Shown here in pieces: positions 10,616-21,400 of a DNA stretch of 25,550 nucleotides. Position numbers and translations under genes: made by a program. The stretch lies in NCBI GenBank assembly GCA_008931825.1, contig QXVZ01017963.1, forward strand, positions 1 through 25,550. Reading direction: 5' to 3'. The stretch is from Phallusia fumigata (lineage: Eukaryota; Chordata; Ascidiacea; Phlebobranchia; Ascidiidae). Numbering within the stretch: position 1 is the stretch's first letter; every line of letters starts with the position of its first letter. The notes below the pieces were generated by a model. It saw only the letters and a list, made by a program, of their open reading frames with translations. It searched no databases and had not been told where the DNA came from.

Positions 10616-13600
10616 ATGCGGTTTTCGGTACTACTGCCAGTGTTATGTGGCTTGCTTGACGCGGCGCGGGGAAGCCCCCGTCGTGACACCGGCAGTTTTT
10701 GGCATATCTCTGATCTGCACTTGGATTTTTATTACTCACCCGAGGGCGGCACTGGCCTAGAGATATGCCCCTCATCGTATGGAACAGAACCTTTGGACCC
10801 CGGAAAATATGGCGACTACCGGTAAGTTATTGTTCAATAGTGTTTTCGCCGTAATTTTGTTACAGTTATTTCCAGGTGCGACTCGCCAATGCGACTCATT
10901 AATTCGTCAATCAACGCCATGAAAAGCATTGATGGAACCCCCGATTTTATCCTATGGACAGGGTAAGAAATAACATGAAGCTCATAGACCAGTGATTCCA
11001 AACTCTTCTTTTTCGGCACCCCTTTTGAAATCACCAACCGAACCCGCCAATTGTAACCTCTAGTCTAGAAAGTAACTTCTTATGCACCTAAAACGCTAAT
11101 GTACAGATCATAGATATAGATACGTTTTTACGATCAGGTCGGATGAAGTAATTGATTAAGTAAAGTTTTTCAAATCGCTTGTTGAGTATTTGATCTTTTG
11201 CGGTTCCGAAGCCCCAGCGTGTGGTTTTTAGAGAATCACCAACCAATGTTTTTCAACCGAAGATCTGTATTTGTAACTTAAAATGTAATGCAAAAAAGAA
11301 TCTCGCTTGTCATTTATAAAACAAGTTAGAAAATTACACCATTGGCATAAAATTGATTTACTGGCAGCATTTACAGTTAACTATACATTTAGACTATGTT
11401 ACCGTATTTGTAAGACTTTTATTTGGACTAGTTTTCGTATCAGTTTAAGTTTGTATTCGTTTTTCTTAAGGGATGACACACTTCATACATCAGAACAATA
11501 CCGCTACCTGAGCGAACAACTTGTCCTGCACTCCATTTGGAACATTACGGAACTTCTGCAACAAACTTTTCCCAGTACTATTGTCTTCGCGTCGCTTGGA
11601 AACCACGATTACCATCCCAAGCACCAAATGCCTCCTCACATGAATGCAATAGTACAAGATGTCGCCGGTATGTGGGAACCTTGGATGACGATTGAGCAAT
11701 TTTCAACGTTTCGAGAAAGTAAGTAGACGGTGGCATTCTATGAAAATAAGTGACAATCCCAGGAAGGTGATTGTTCGAAATCAGGGGTTCCCAACCGGGG
11801 AGGAATTTTCACTTCATCATTAAGTTATTCATGATAAGTGTATTATTTCTTTTTAGGTAGACCAGTGGTTGCCAATAGTCTGGTATTACTGTAGCTTATA
11901 TCACTTTTTGTCTGTGTAGTAGGGAACGGTACAGATAGGAAATTTGGCTGTGCACGGAAAAAAATTTCGAATTCGTTAACACACACCTGCCAATCAAACT
12001 TTGACCTGTCAATCAACACACATCTGTCAATCAAACATTTACCTGTCAATTAAACATTGACCTGTCAATCAAACATTCAAGATGTTTACACAACTATTTG
12101 CCTTTTTTCCCTGAACTTTTTATTTTCAAAACATTTTTTAAGCGTCACCCAAAAAATCATTTCCTGCCGTATAGTAGGGGAAGGAACGAAAAGTTCATAA
12201 ATGAGCAAACGGGAAAGCAACAAAAACTGGAACCAATGTTAATCTCAATAAATATAGCCTATCCTCTATTTTCTTTCAGTGGGTTTTGGGGCCAGACTTG
12301 TGCCCACCCGAGATTTAAGAATCATAATGCTGAACACCAACTTGTGGGACAAATCTAATCAGAATATCGACGGGAAAAGCGACCTCGACCCAGCTGGACA
12401 GTTTAAATGGTTTAAAAATCAGCTCAATATAACTAGATTGGAAGGCAAAAAGGTCAGTTTAAAGAAAATTGTACATCAAACGGCAATAAAGCGCGCACTG
12501 TCAACATTCTAGGGACTGTAAACACCCGACTAAAACCGCCATATGCGCATTAGAGTCACAAACCTTCATTTGATTTTAGGTCTATATCACTGGTCACATC
12601 GGACCAGGTTTCTTCGAAATGTGTTCGAACGAAACTTACCTGTACAAGCGCTACAACGATCGCTACATGGAACTGGTGCGGAATTATTCGGACGTTATCG
12701 AAGGCCAGTTTTTCGGTCATCACCATACCGACAGCTTCCGACTGTTCTACAATGATACTAAGCATCCAGTACGGTAAAACCGTTCTTTTTTTACTGTACC
12801 AAAGCATTACACATGCATGCATAAACATGTACGCTGCGAAACATGCTTGTGACGACAAAGGTGTTAGTTGCCACTACATAGTCTGTATCATTACGTCATT
12901 GTCAGGTTTTTGAGAAACCTATAAATGCTAAAATTGATTGGGTTTATTAAGCACATCAAGAGTGATATGAAGTTGTTAAAGCATATAAGTTACGTTGCTT
13001 CGGGATTCAAACCTAAACCCACTGCCTATCGAGGCCTGGCGCTTCAACTATTTGACTGGCTCATGGTGCTGCAAGCTTTGATGAAAAAAGTTTTATTTTC
13101 AGATTTCGGCCCTATTCTATACACCGGGCGTAACACCTCGCATAGGTATCAGGGATGGCTCTACGAATCCTGGAATACGGTTGCATCAATATGACCGAAC
13201 AACATTCAAGCAGCTTGTAAGTACGCAGCTTCCTGGCCTGCATTGGTGGTGCTCGAATAGTTTTCGGATAGCACATCATACGAACTTCGCCAAAGAATCT
13301 TGTAGACCCAAAGGCTGCTTTACGATTATCTTTAAGTGAAGCTCTACTTATTTCATGTTGCAGGATTTCACGCAATATTTCCTTAACTTGTCTCAAGCCA
13401 ATGTGCACGACACTGCATCATGGGTTAAAGAATATTCCGCATTGAGCGAATACAACATCCGGGACCTCAGCCCAACCTCGCTACACGCCGTGGCATCCAG
13501 GCTTCGAAGCGATGTGCCTTGTAGCGACGAAAAATGCGACTCTCAAACATTTCTCCAGCGCTACCATTTACTCAACACTGTTTCCTACGCTCATAATGTT

Positions 13601-13759
13601 TGCGACGACACTTGTCAACGAAATCACGTGTGTGCTATCGACAACGTCGATGACGTGTCACACGACCAATGTATATCTGATTGGAAAGGTAATTCGGCAG
13701 CACAGAACTCGGCAGGAGTGATTTTGATATCACTTACTTTGTTGTTTCACATAAACTGA
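10616..13759 (+). CDS. Acid sphingomyelinase-like phosphodiesterase, copy 2 (SMPDL3-like, GPI-type tail)
   Basis: Seven exons: 10616-10821, 10876-10962, 11471-11718, 12280-12452, 12580-12768, 13103-13216 and 13364-13759, giving 470 aa. The start at 10616 (gcgaccATGCGG) gives a signal peptide at once (MRFSVLLPVLCGLL); an in-frame ATG at 10562 would add 18 polar residues before it and lies on the far side of a strong 3' splice-like site ending at 10585. Metal-site motifs: SDLHLD (D33, H35), WTGDD, GNHDYHP (N142, H143), GHIGPG (H244; the usual PPG is GPG here) and GHHHTD (H285, H287). NPGIRLH and the C-terminal Cys pattern (CDDTC, VC) agree with the family. The tail GNSAAQNSAG followed by VILISLTLLF is a classical GPI-attachment signal: small residues, then a hydrophobic end. 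It probably acts as a cell-surface phosphodiesterase; the substrate is unknown. Exon 5 ends in two overlapping donors 5 nt apart, of which only the first keeps the frame. Introns 2 and 3 contain repeat-like sequence, including a 19-bp tandem repeat. Confidence 0.93.
11985..12078. repeat. 19-bp tandem repeat, five units (intron 3 of copy 2)
   Basis: Five head-to-tail units with consensus ACCTGTCAATCAAACATTG start at 11985, 12004, 12022, 12041 and 12060; the second unit is 18 bp. It is a small minisatellite. Units are contiguous without spacers, so it is not a CRISPR array. Confidence 0.85.
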
Positions 13760-14050
13760 TTCGTGCCTTATTGCAGAAGACTGCATCGTATTTATGATTT
13801 TTCCGGTGAGCGGTCTTTAGTAAAACTGGCAAATTTTGAGCTTGAAAAAAAATTTGTTTACAACTTTCTATTTTTGTGCACAAAAATACAAACCTTTTCT
13901 AAGGCTAATCGCCTCTCCAAGGGTCATATCTGGTGCTGTATAAACGTCACAGAATGTTGGAAAAAGTTTGTGACAACAATAATAATTTGTCGCAAATTAA
14001 TCACCCTATGCTTCAAAGAGAAATTGTTCAAAACATAAAATGCTTCATTA

Positions 14051-14096
14051 AATAAAAACAATAAAAAATCCAATTACCTAGATCAACTAGAATAAA
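14051..14096 (+). terminator. Cluster of AATAAA signals for phosphodiesterase copy 2
   Basis: AATAAA occurs at 14051-14056, 14060-14065 and 14091-14096, about 290-340 bp after the stop codon of copy 2, in A-rich sequence. These are the first canonical polyadenylation signals downstream, so the 3' UTR is probably about 0.3 kb. Confidence 0.5.
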
Positions 14097-16336
14097 CTTA
14101 TATAAACTCTACCTTAGTGGATTAGAACAGTCAAATGTCCACAATACATCAAAGTTTAAATGTCAGGGTGAAACACCTTCAGAAATATTGGCATTGTGCT
14201 TCCAACTACAAATTCCAGGGATTTTCAATCAGAGTAATTTCATACAACTCCTTGCCAACTGTCTGCAACGAACCAAACATCACCATTTTAAAATACTATA
14301 CAATATAGGTGTTGTAAGAACATTTTGTAATAAAGGCCGTTTCAAGCAGAGATGCAGAGTCAAAGGGCGTCTGTATTAGGAGTAGGAGTTAGAATTTTAT
14401 TTGTCAGACTCCGACTCCTAAAGTCCAATAAAATCCTTGTAGCTGAATTTTTATGAATAAACAATGTTGCTTTATGAAAAACGGATTTTCAAAAGTGCTG
14501 ACAATGGTGTTTTTGTCGAGTTTTTGCTATATTGTCAAAAAGTAGTCTTTTTCAGCCTCTAAATAAACCGGAATGATCACCTTAAATACTCAGACTCCAA
14601 AGAATGTTAAGAGCCATAGTCAGGATCCTGCAACCCTGCTTATAGAATGTAGTGGTTCTCACATAAGTCAAATACAGTTTGATTTAAAGCTGTGTAAATG
14701 TGTGACTAAAAATTTACTTGTAACTAATATATTAACATTTAAAATATGTTTGCTTTTTTTTTAAACATACATTATTTATTTGATAAAAATATAAACATAA
14801 ATTTTTAGGAATTAGAACATACCAGTTATAAAATTGAGGACTAACTTCGATTTCATCAAGTAGAGCTGATCTGCATTTTGTGTGTGTGCATCCACAATAA
14901 ACTCATAAGGAAACTTGATTGGTTGTAATTTAATTGTTTTGGATACATGTCATTTTCAATCTTTACAGGAAGCATCTCTTTTAATCCCTTAAGTATCTAC
15001 AATAAGAGAAAACTCAAAATAATATGCTAGTTTTCATATCTGGCATTGTTTACACCAGGTGTGGCCAACAGTTTAGCAGTCTAGTCTAAACTGGTCCATC
15101 GCCTATAATTTTGCTGGGTTTAGCGATTGCTTAAAATAGGGATTAATGTTCTTGAAAGCAGAAGAAATTCGCATCAAATCAAATTTTGCACTGGTTGATT
15201 AGATGTATGCTTTGTTGCCACTTGTGCTGGGCCAGCCAGTACACCTTAAACAAAACAATACTTTTGTCTTTAATGATCTGTCAACATATAATAAACCTTT
15301 TCCTTGTCAACCAATAACATTATAATAAGTTTGCCTAAATAAGTTTGGTATTCACGTACAAGTACGCCGCTTTGTCTGACATTTAAAAAAATTCAATGAT
15401 TTTTAAGCTTGTAAATGTTGTGCCAGCTCCTCCGTTACATAATCATCAGTCACTTGATATGATGACTTTAGAATGCTTTTTTGACTACATCCCAAGCAAT
15501 ATCGGCAAAAATACATTAAACAAACAAGTCAGTGTTTGACCCTTTAATAATTCTGCAACCCAAAAACTGCAGCATTGTTTCAACATGATTTGCCATTTTA
15601 GGTCAGCCTACCAACATTTAAATGTAAAATGTAGAAAGACATCCTAATGTAGGTATTTCACAACAAGGATGGCAACATGTTAGAGAATATTTTAAACATT
15701 CTATGTGAAGTGAGCAGCAACTGTAAAGTATTCATAACAAACATTTAATGTTATTGGTCTCAACATACAATACAGAATATTATCAGTACATATTTAATAC
15801 CTAATAATCGGAACTTCACTCTTCTACCAGAAACGGAATTCCGGAGCAGTGAAACACTTTGTAAAGTTGTAAACTTGTAACCTCTAATCATGGAAGCATT
15901 TTGGCTTTCGCGCCTACTGCGTAAGAAAATGTTCTCACATTTACTGATGCATTACTAATTTTAACTGTAAGGTATTTGTGTTTAATAAAAACAAATAACA
16001 ATAAAAAATATATTTTACAAATACATTTCAAAAAAGATAACCGAAAGTTTCACTATGAGAATGTGTTTGTGCAGAAACTTCGCTTTTTGGGGGAAAAACA
16101 TAGAAGAGTTGCTAATCAGGGGAAGTCACCGAAGTGACAAACTCGTAGAAAGCAACAAACGATTGATTGGTTTGTTGTTCTGATTTTGGCTAAAAGACAG
16201 GGCAAAACTATGCACAGAAAAGGGGTTTGGACAACCAGGATTGCGACCTTTGCCTGATTATGCCTGATTAGGAACTGTGTGGTATTTGGCACGCTCGGTA
16301 CGGTTGGGTACCGCTGTTAAAGTCAGACAAAAGATT
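14097..16336. other. AT-rich intergenic region with scattered repeat traces
   Basis: No coding signal is recognisable in these 2.2 kb. A short foldback is present (14376-14390 TTAGGAGTAGGAGTT against 14406-14421, ending GACTCCTAA), as in small transposon ends. At about 15055 CAGGTGTGGCCAACAG resembles a hAT terminus, but I could not find its partner end or a target duplication. TGCCTGATTA is directly repeated at about 16252-16271. Otherwise nothing stands out. Confidence 0.5.
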
Positions 16337-17089
16337 TTGCAGTTTGTGCTGGTTGTGGGTTTCGTGTTGTCATTAAAGTGCCGGACGGGATCAACGTCGA
16401 ACCACAAGACTGGGACCTTTTAGCACATCAGTGATCTTCATCTTGACTTTTATTATTCTTCTCAATTAACCACCCCAGAGATTATCTTTGATACTGCAAG
16501 GCAGACTAAATCTGCATAGAATAAATCTGTTGACACAAAAACCTGCTTTAAATGTCTCAAATTGTCATTGAATAACAGTAGAAATGGTAATTTTTAAAAC
16601 TGCTAATGCTTTTTGTTTGTAAACATCACTTATTTTATAGCAATTTGATGCAAACTTGGAACCATGTATCGTTCTGTTAAAGTTTAATTTTAACTCATTT
16701 CCTTCCATACACAGTACGGCTAAAAAGGGCAGAGAAATCATTTTAACATGAGGTTTTGTCAGACTTGAACTGATATGTATCTATTTAGCAAGCGAAATAT
16801 TGTGTTTTGCAAAGAATATCAGAACTAAAACAGGCTATACAAATCCTGTTAACTTCGTGAGAAAGTGTTGACCATAACAATGAACAGCTGTTATTTACAG
16901 GTTATCATAACCGGGCATCATCCACCTTGAGTGTTTGAACTGAGCGAGGTCGATTACTGGCTTTATCCTGAGCATAACCGCCGGTACATAAACCTTGTGC
17001 AGAAATACTATGACGTCATTGCCGGCCAATTCTTCGCTCACAATCATCGCGATAGCTTTCGGGTCTTTTGAGACAAGCGCAGAAAACCT
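16337..17089 (+). pseudogene. Unprocessed pseudogene of the phosphodiesterase family (relics of exons 1 and 5)
   Basis: 16337 to about 16490 aligns in frame with exon 1 of copy 3: the start ATG is TTG, TGG of the FWHIS motif is TAG (16421-16423), but ISDLHLDFYY is intact. 16901-17089 is a full 189-nt exon 5 with good AG and GT borders and no indel. It carries two stops, TGA at 16928-16930 (Gly of HxPPG) and TGA at 17069-17071 (Trp of VFWDK), while keeping AGQFFAHNHRDSF. I count about 25 differences from copy 3 in this exon, roughly 87% identity, about ten of them silent. Exons 2-4 are not found between the two relics and exons 6-7 are not found after them. It is the closest relative of copy 3 in the window and lies 1.35 kb upstream in the same direction. 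Retained splice sites show that it arose by DNA duplication, not by retroposition. Confidence 0.92.
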
Positions 17090-18439
17090 GTAAGTGTATT
17101 TCTCAGGTGTTTTACCCGACTCATGGCCGACCAATCACTGCATTGTTCGTTATTTATCACTCAAAAACCGGTGTAGCTGCAGCTCGTTCAACCTTGATCC
17201 ACCAATTTTGCCCTTCACTTTTTTGCGCTTCATAACGTTTTTACGTTGCGCAGCTTTTTTCCTCAACAGGCAAGCAATGAGATTGTCTGAGTATATGATA
17301 TGCTACAACGCTGTGTTTTATGTTGCAAACAATTAAGTGTTACCAAACTTCTTCATTTTATTTTGTGTAACACTTTGCAGCATATTGACGAAATGTTTGA
17401 TTTTTGGCACTCAGCGACGTAATGGTAAATTTTTTTGGCAGTGTTACAATTCGTCAAATTGTCCAGCATCGGCGCTATACGTTATAACACCTACTAAATT
17501 CATGCTTGGTTTGGTCGCTAAAAGGTGCAGGGGGCAAAGAGATTTTGGTATTTCGATACTTTTCAAATGATTTTGCGTAAAATATATTCCATTAAAGTGA
17601 GCAGATATTTGCAGATATTGGCGCCGGCAGAAAATTTTCCAAGAGGGGCAAATCTTAACGCATGCTTTCTGATTCATGGGATGTTTGTTTGTTTGCTTTA
17701 TGTTTATCCTCGGGGCGGAACAACGCCTGGATGCGTTATGCTCACAATGAGAATGTGTCCGCCGTCCAGCTACCTGACTCACTGCAGTTCCGTTGGATCA
17801 TTTTTTATTTGATTTTTTCGATTTTTTGAAGTTGGTGACTTCAATTTGGGTCAACCCATCGGGTTTCTCTGGGTTGGAGCAATGCCGCTCAAGTTTCTTG
17901 CTCAGGGAAACACAAGTGATTAGAAGCCACAACCTTGTGTGCACAAGGCAGTCTCGCTAACCACTTGGCCATTGGGCGGAGTTTGATAAAACAAATATAA
18001 CTAACATTTGGAATTAATGACATTTTTTGAGATTTCAGGAGGGGGCAAGTGCCCCCTCTTGCCCCTACGTGGCGGCGCCCATGACTGCAGGTCTCAACTT
18101 AGCGATTTTCGGGAGTGAAATTCCAAATAAAAAATTTCTAACTTGAAAGAGTCGCACATCTGGGAATTCCCCGAAGTAGAAAATTCGCCGGAAAAACAGA
18201 TGAACAATTTTATTGTTTACCAGAAAGCCTTTGGCGTCTGCTTTGTTTTTCTGGTTCTCGCTGAAAAAGAGTGCTTTAAAAAAGGTTATGGATTGATGGG
18301 ATCGCTACTTGGCTAGACGTTATGCGCCCGCTACGTGATATTTGACCTTGAGCACGACCGGTAGGTTTGGCTGTGTTTAGTGGACACCAGTAAATGGGTC
18401 AAGTGGTATTTATCGGTAGCAAGGACTTTTAGCAAAAAC
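17090..18439. other. Repeat-rich interval between pseudogene and copy 3
   Basis: No gene is recognised. GGCGCC-containing ends in inverted orientation occur at about 17618 (TGGCGCCGGCAG) and 18070 (TGGCGGCGCCCA), each followed inwards by a GGGGCA-rich stretch, which suggests a transposable element of about 460 bp with a SINE inside it. I could not define a target duplication. The stretch from 18090 to 18439 should hold the promoter of copy 3; I see no clear TATA box or paired factor sites. Confidence 0.4.
17850..17980 (-). mobile_element. tRNA-derived SINE
   Basis: On the - strand an A box TGGCCAAGTGGTTAGCG (17955-17971), like the D arm of Ser/Leu-type tRNAs, is followed by a degenerate B box GGCTTCTAATC (17918-17928) and a non-tRNA body running to about 17850. 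The order and spacing are those of a tRNA-derived SINE head. The exact ends were not determined. Confidence 0.6.
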
Positions 18440-21400
18440 ATGCAGTTAATGCTGATTGTGTGTTTCGTGTTACCATTAAAATGCTTGGCGGGAACGACGT
18501 CGAGAAACGTCGTTGGAACGTTTTGGCATATCACTGATCTTCATCTTGACTTTTATTACACACACCAAAAAGGCTGTCCGTGGTCAACAGGCGCACCTGC
18601 TGTAAACCCTGGACCATTTGGAGATCACAAGTAAGTGCTGATTTTTGCAATTGCTCAGGAATTGTTTTCCTGGAATTTTTTTTGAAGTTATGTTAATTTG
18701 AAAGCTAAAAGCCAATAATTGAGCTGCAGACAGTGCACACTGTTTCGGCCTGCAAGGTCTCATTAGTGCAGCTGATGACAGGACCTTGGCCATTTAGGCT
18801 AGTGTAGCCACTTATGACACTCCAGTTTGTTGGGAGTATCAGGCTGAAAAGCCATGCCTAATTTGTATCTGGTACTAACTAACACTTACAAACATGGCAT
18901 GCAAATTTAAGTTTGGGTCTTTTAGGTGTGATTCTTCATGGAAACTTATTAACTCAACTCTACATGAAATGAAAAGATTTCAACCAAAACCAGATTTTAT
19001 CTTGTGGACAGGGTATGCGACCTTATTAAATGAAATAAAAACATAAGTGGCATATATAAGCTTGTTGCTTTGAGCTGAGGAAGCATAAAATTCTGTACAT
19101 TGTTAATACCTTTACCCTTTCTAAATGGCAGTTAGTTCAATTTGTTGCAGATTAATGGACTCACATGTGTTTGTATCATAGAGACAACATTTTACATGCA
19201 CGTGAAAACGGCTTGCTGTCCACAAGACTTGTGCTGGAAATAGAAACAAATCTTACCAGGCTCATCAGCAATGTTTTCCCTGCAACAAATGTGTATAGCG
19301 TTCTTGGTAACCATGACTACTACCCTGCTGATCATATGCCAGTTGAAGAAAGCATTGTCCGGGCCAAAATTGGTGACATTTGGAAAAAATGGATGTCTAA
19401 AGATCAAGTTGATTTATTTGAAAGAGGTAGGCCAGAATTGCTACTGTATGTTTTGCCACATTTTTACTAGCATTTGTGGGGTAACAGCAGTTCTACATTG
19501 GCATTTATGATACACACAGAGTACTTCTGCAATCACCATCTATCACTGCTTGTTCATAAACAGTATAAACTCCTAATTATCCTAAGATAATTATTTTACA
19601 CAAAGGTAAACTGCAGCAGCAACTTTTTTTACTGTATTTTATTGGATTTAATCACATATTCTTGTTTACATAAGCATATCTCACATTTTTTTTCAGCTGG
19701 CTACTACACTGAAATTGTTGACAACGTTGGGGGAGATTTGCGGTTAGTTATGCTGAATACCAATCTGTGGGATTTGTGGAATCCTAATGTTAATAGCACT
19801 GGTGATCCAGCAGGACAGTTTCAATGGTTGGAATCACTTCTTCAAAAATCCAATCAAACCAACCAAAAGGTGATTGCACTGTGTTGGATTGTTAAATATT
19901 AGTTGCCATTGACTGGCATTTGCTGTTTAAATGCATGACAGTACCAATAACCACCCTGCAGAATGCCTTTTATATTGCAGTGCACAATAAATCTCTTCTG
20001 TGCCCAAATTTCAGTTCGTTCAGAAAGTGGCCTTTGCCTATTTAAACACCACCAGCCTTTCATTTTTAAGAAATGTTGGAGCTTTGATTTCTGAGCCAAA
20101 TAATTATAAATAACTTAGTTCACTTTTGTACAAATTGTTTAATACATTAAAATTGTAAAATTAGGGATGTTTACAGTAAAACAGCTTGCTTTTATAAAAT
20201 AAAATAAGGATGATTTCAGGTTGAGTCCAATATGTTACTGTTTAACCATTGAAATGTTGTGGTCCACTAAAGCGGTAAAATTACAAAGGCTCATTTCCTG
20301 TAAATAAATATTTTCCCACTAATCCTGTGACACAGTTAGTAAACCCTACACCAACTATATCGCAGCTGTTGTTTGCAGGTTTTCATAGTTGGGCACATTC
20401 CGCCTGGAGTGTTTGAGCTGAGCGAGGCCGACTACTGGTTTTATCCTGATCACAACCGCCGTTACATAGGCCTTGTGCAGAAATACCATGACATCATAGC
20501 CGGTCAATTCTTCGCTCACAATCATCGCGACAGCTTTCGGGTCTTTTGGGACAAGCGCAGAAAACCAGTGAGTGCACTTGGCTATTGTTTCTCACTACTG
20601 TAAACTTCCGTGTTGTCGCAATGCGCAAAGAGCGCTCTTTGCTCCTCTTGGCGATCGATAAACGCGAATGTGGTGACACGGGCAATGTTTGACAGTACGG
20701 TGGCCCACAAGTACAATTCAACAATTTTTTTGCAAACATTTTTTTTCAGTGCAAACATTGTTTTTCGATTTAAACATTTTGTTTTGAAAGCAAACATTTT
20801 TTTTTTCAGTGCAACAATTTTTTTTTTCCAGACAATTTTTTTAAGTGCGAACATTTTTTTTCAGTTCAACAATTTTTTTGCGGACAATTCTTTTGTGCCT
20901 TATACGGCGTATCAAAAATGGGAAATTACTATTTTCTTCTTGCGCAATTCTGTACTCGGTAGCTGTCAGCATCACCGCCGGCACAAGTAACATATTCAAA
21001 CGATGTGACGTGTTGTTTATTACTAAAATACAGTATGTACTAAGCGCAAGCATCAAAACTTCGAATTTTTGCACCTAGAAATGGGCGATACTCGCTTAAC
21101 CAATTTGTACTTCACATCTATTAATCGCCTTATGGATACATTCTTAACACCCACTAAAACTTAATACGGTTTGTTTATTTGTTAAATACACCATTGGTTT
21201 AAGTATATTTTAAATGAAAATAAAGTCCAAACAGACTAATAAAGTAACGGCAGGTGTAGCTTTATCGGTCGAAAACTGCTGGCATAACGGGAGTGGGACT
21301 AGAAAAGCCCTATAACCGTAGTAGCCTATTAAGTTTGTGTGGACTGTCGGAAATACTACAGGTACTAGGGTGACACACTGTCCAAGGAACTGCAGCATCG

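Noticed and set aside
10991-11120. A third hAT-like MITE in intron 2 of copy 2 (CAGTGATTCC start at about 10991)
   Set aside because: The start resembles a hAT end, but no inverted partner end or convincing target duplication was found, so it is not listed as an element.
11985-12078. CRISPR-like array
   Set aside because: The 19-bp units are contiguous without unique spacers, and the context is an animal intron; it is a minisatellite.
16895-17134. A - strand open frame over pseudo-exon 5
   Set aside because: It is antisense to a clear phosphodiesterase exon relic, as similar antisense frames are over the true exon 5 of the other copies.
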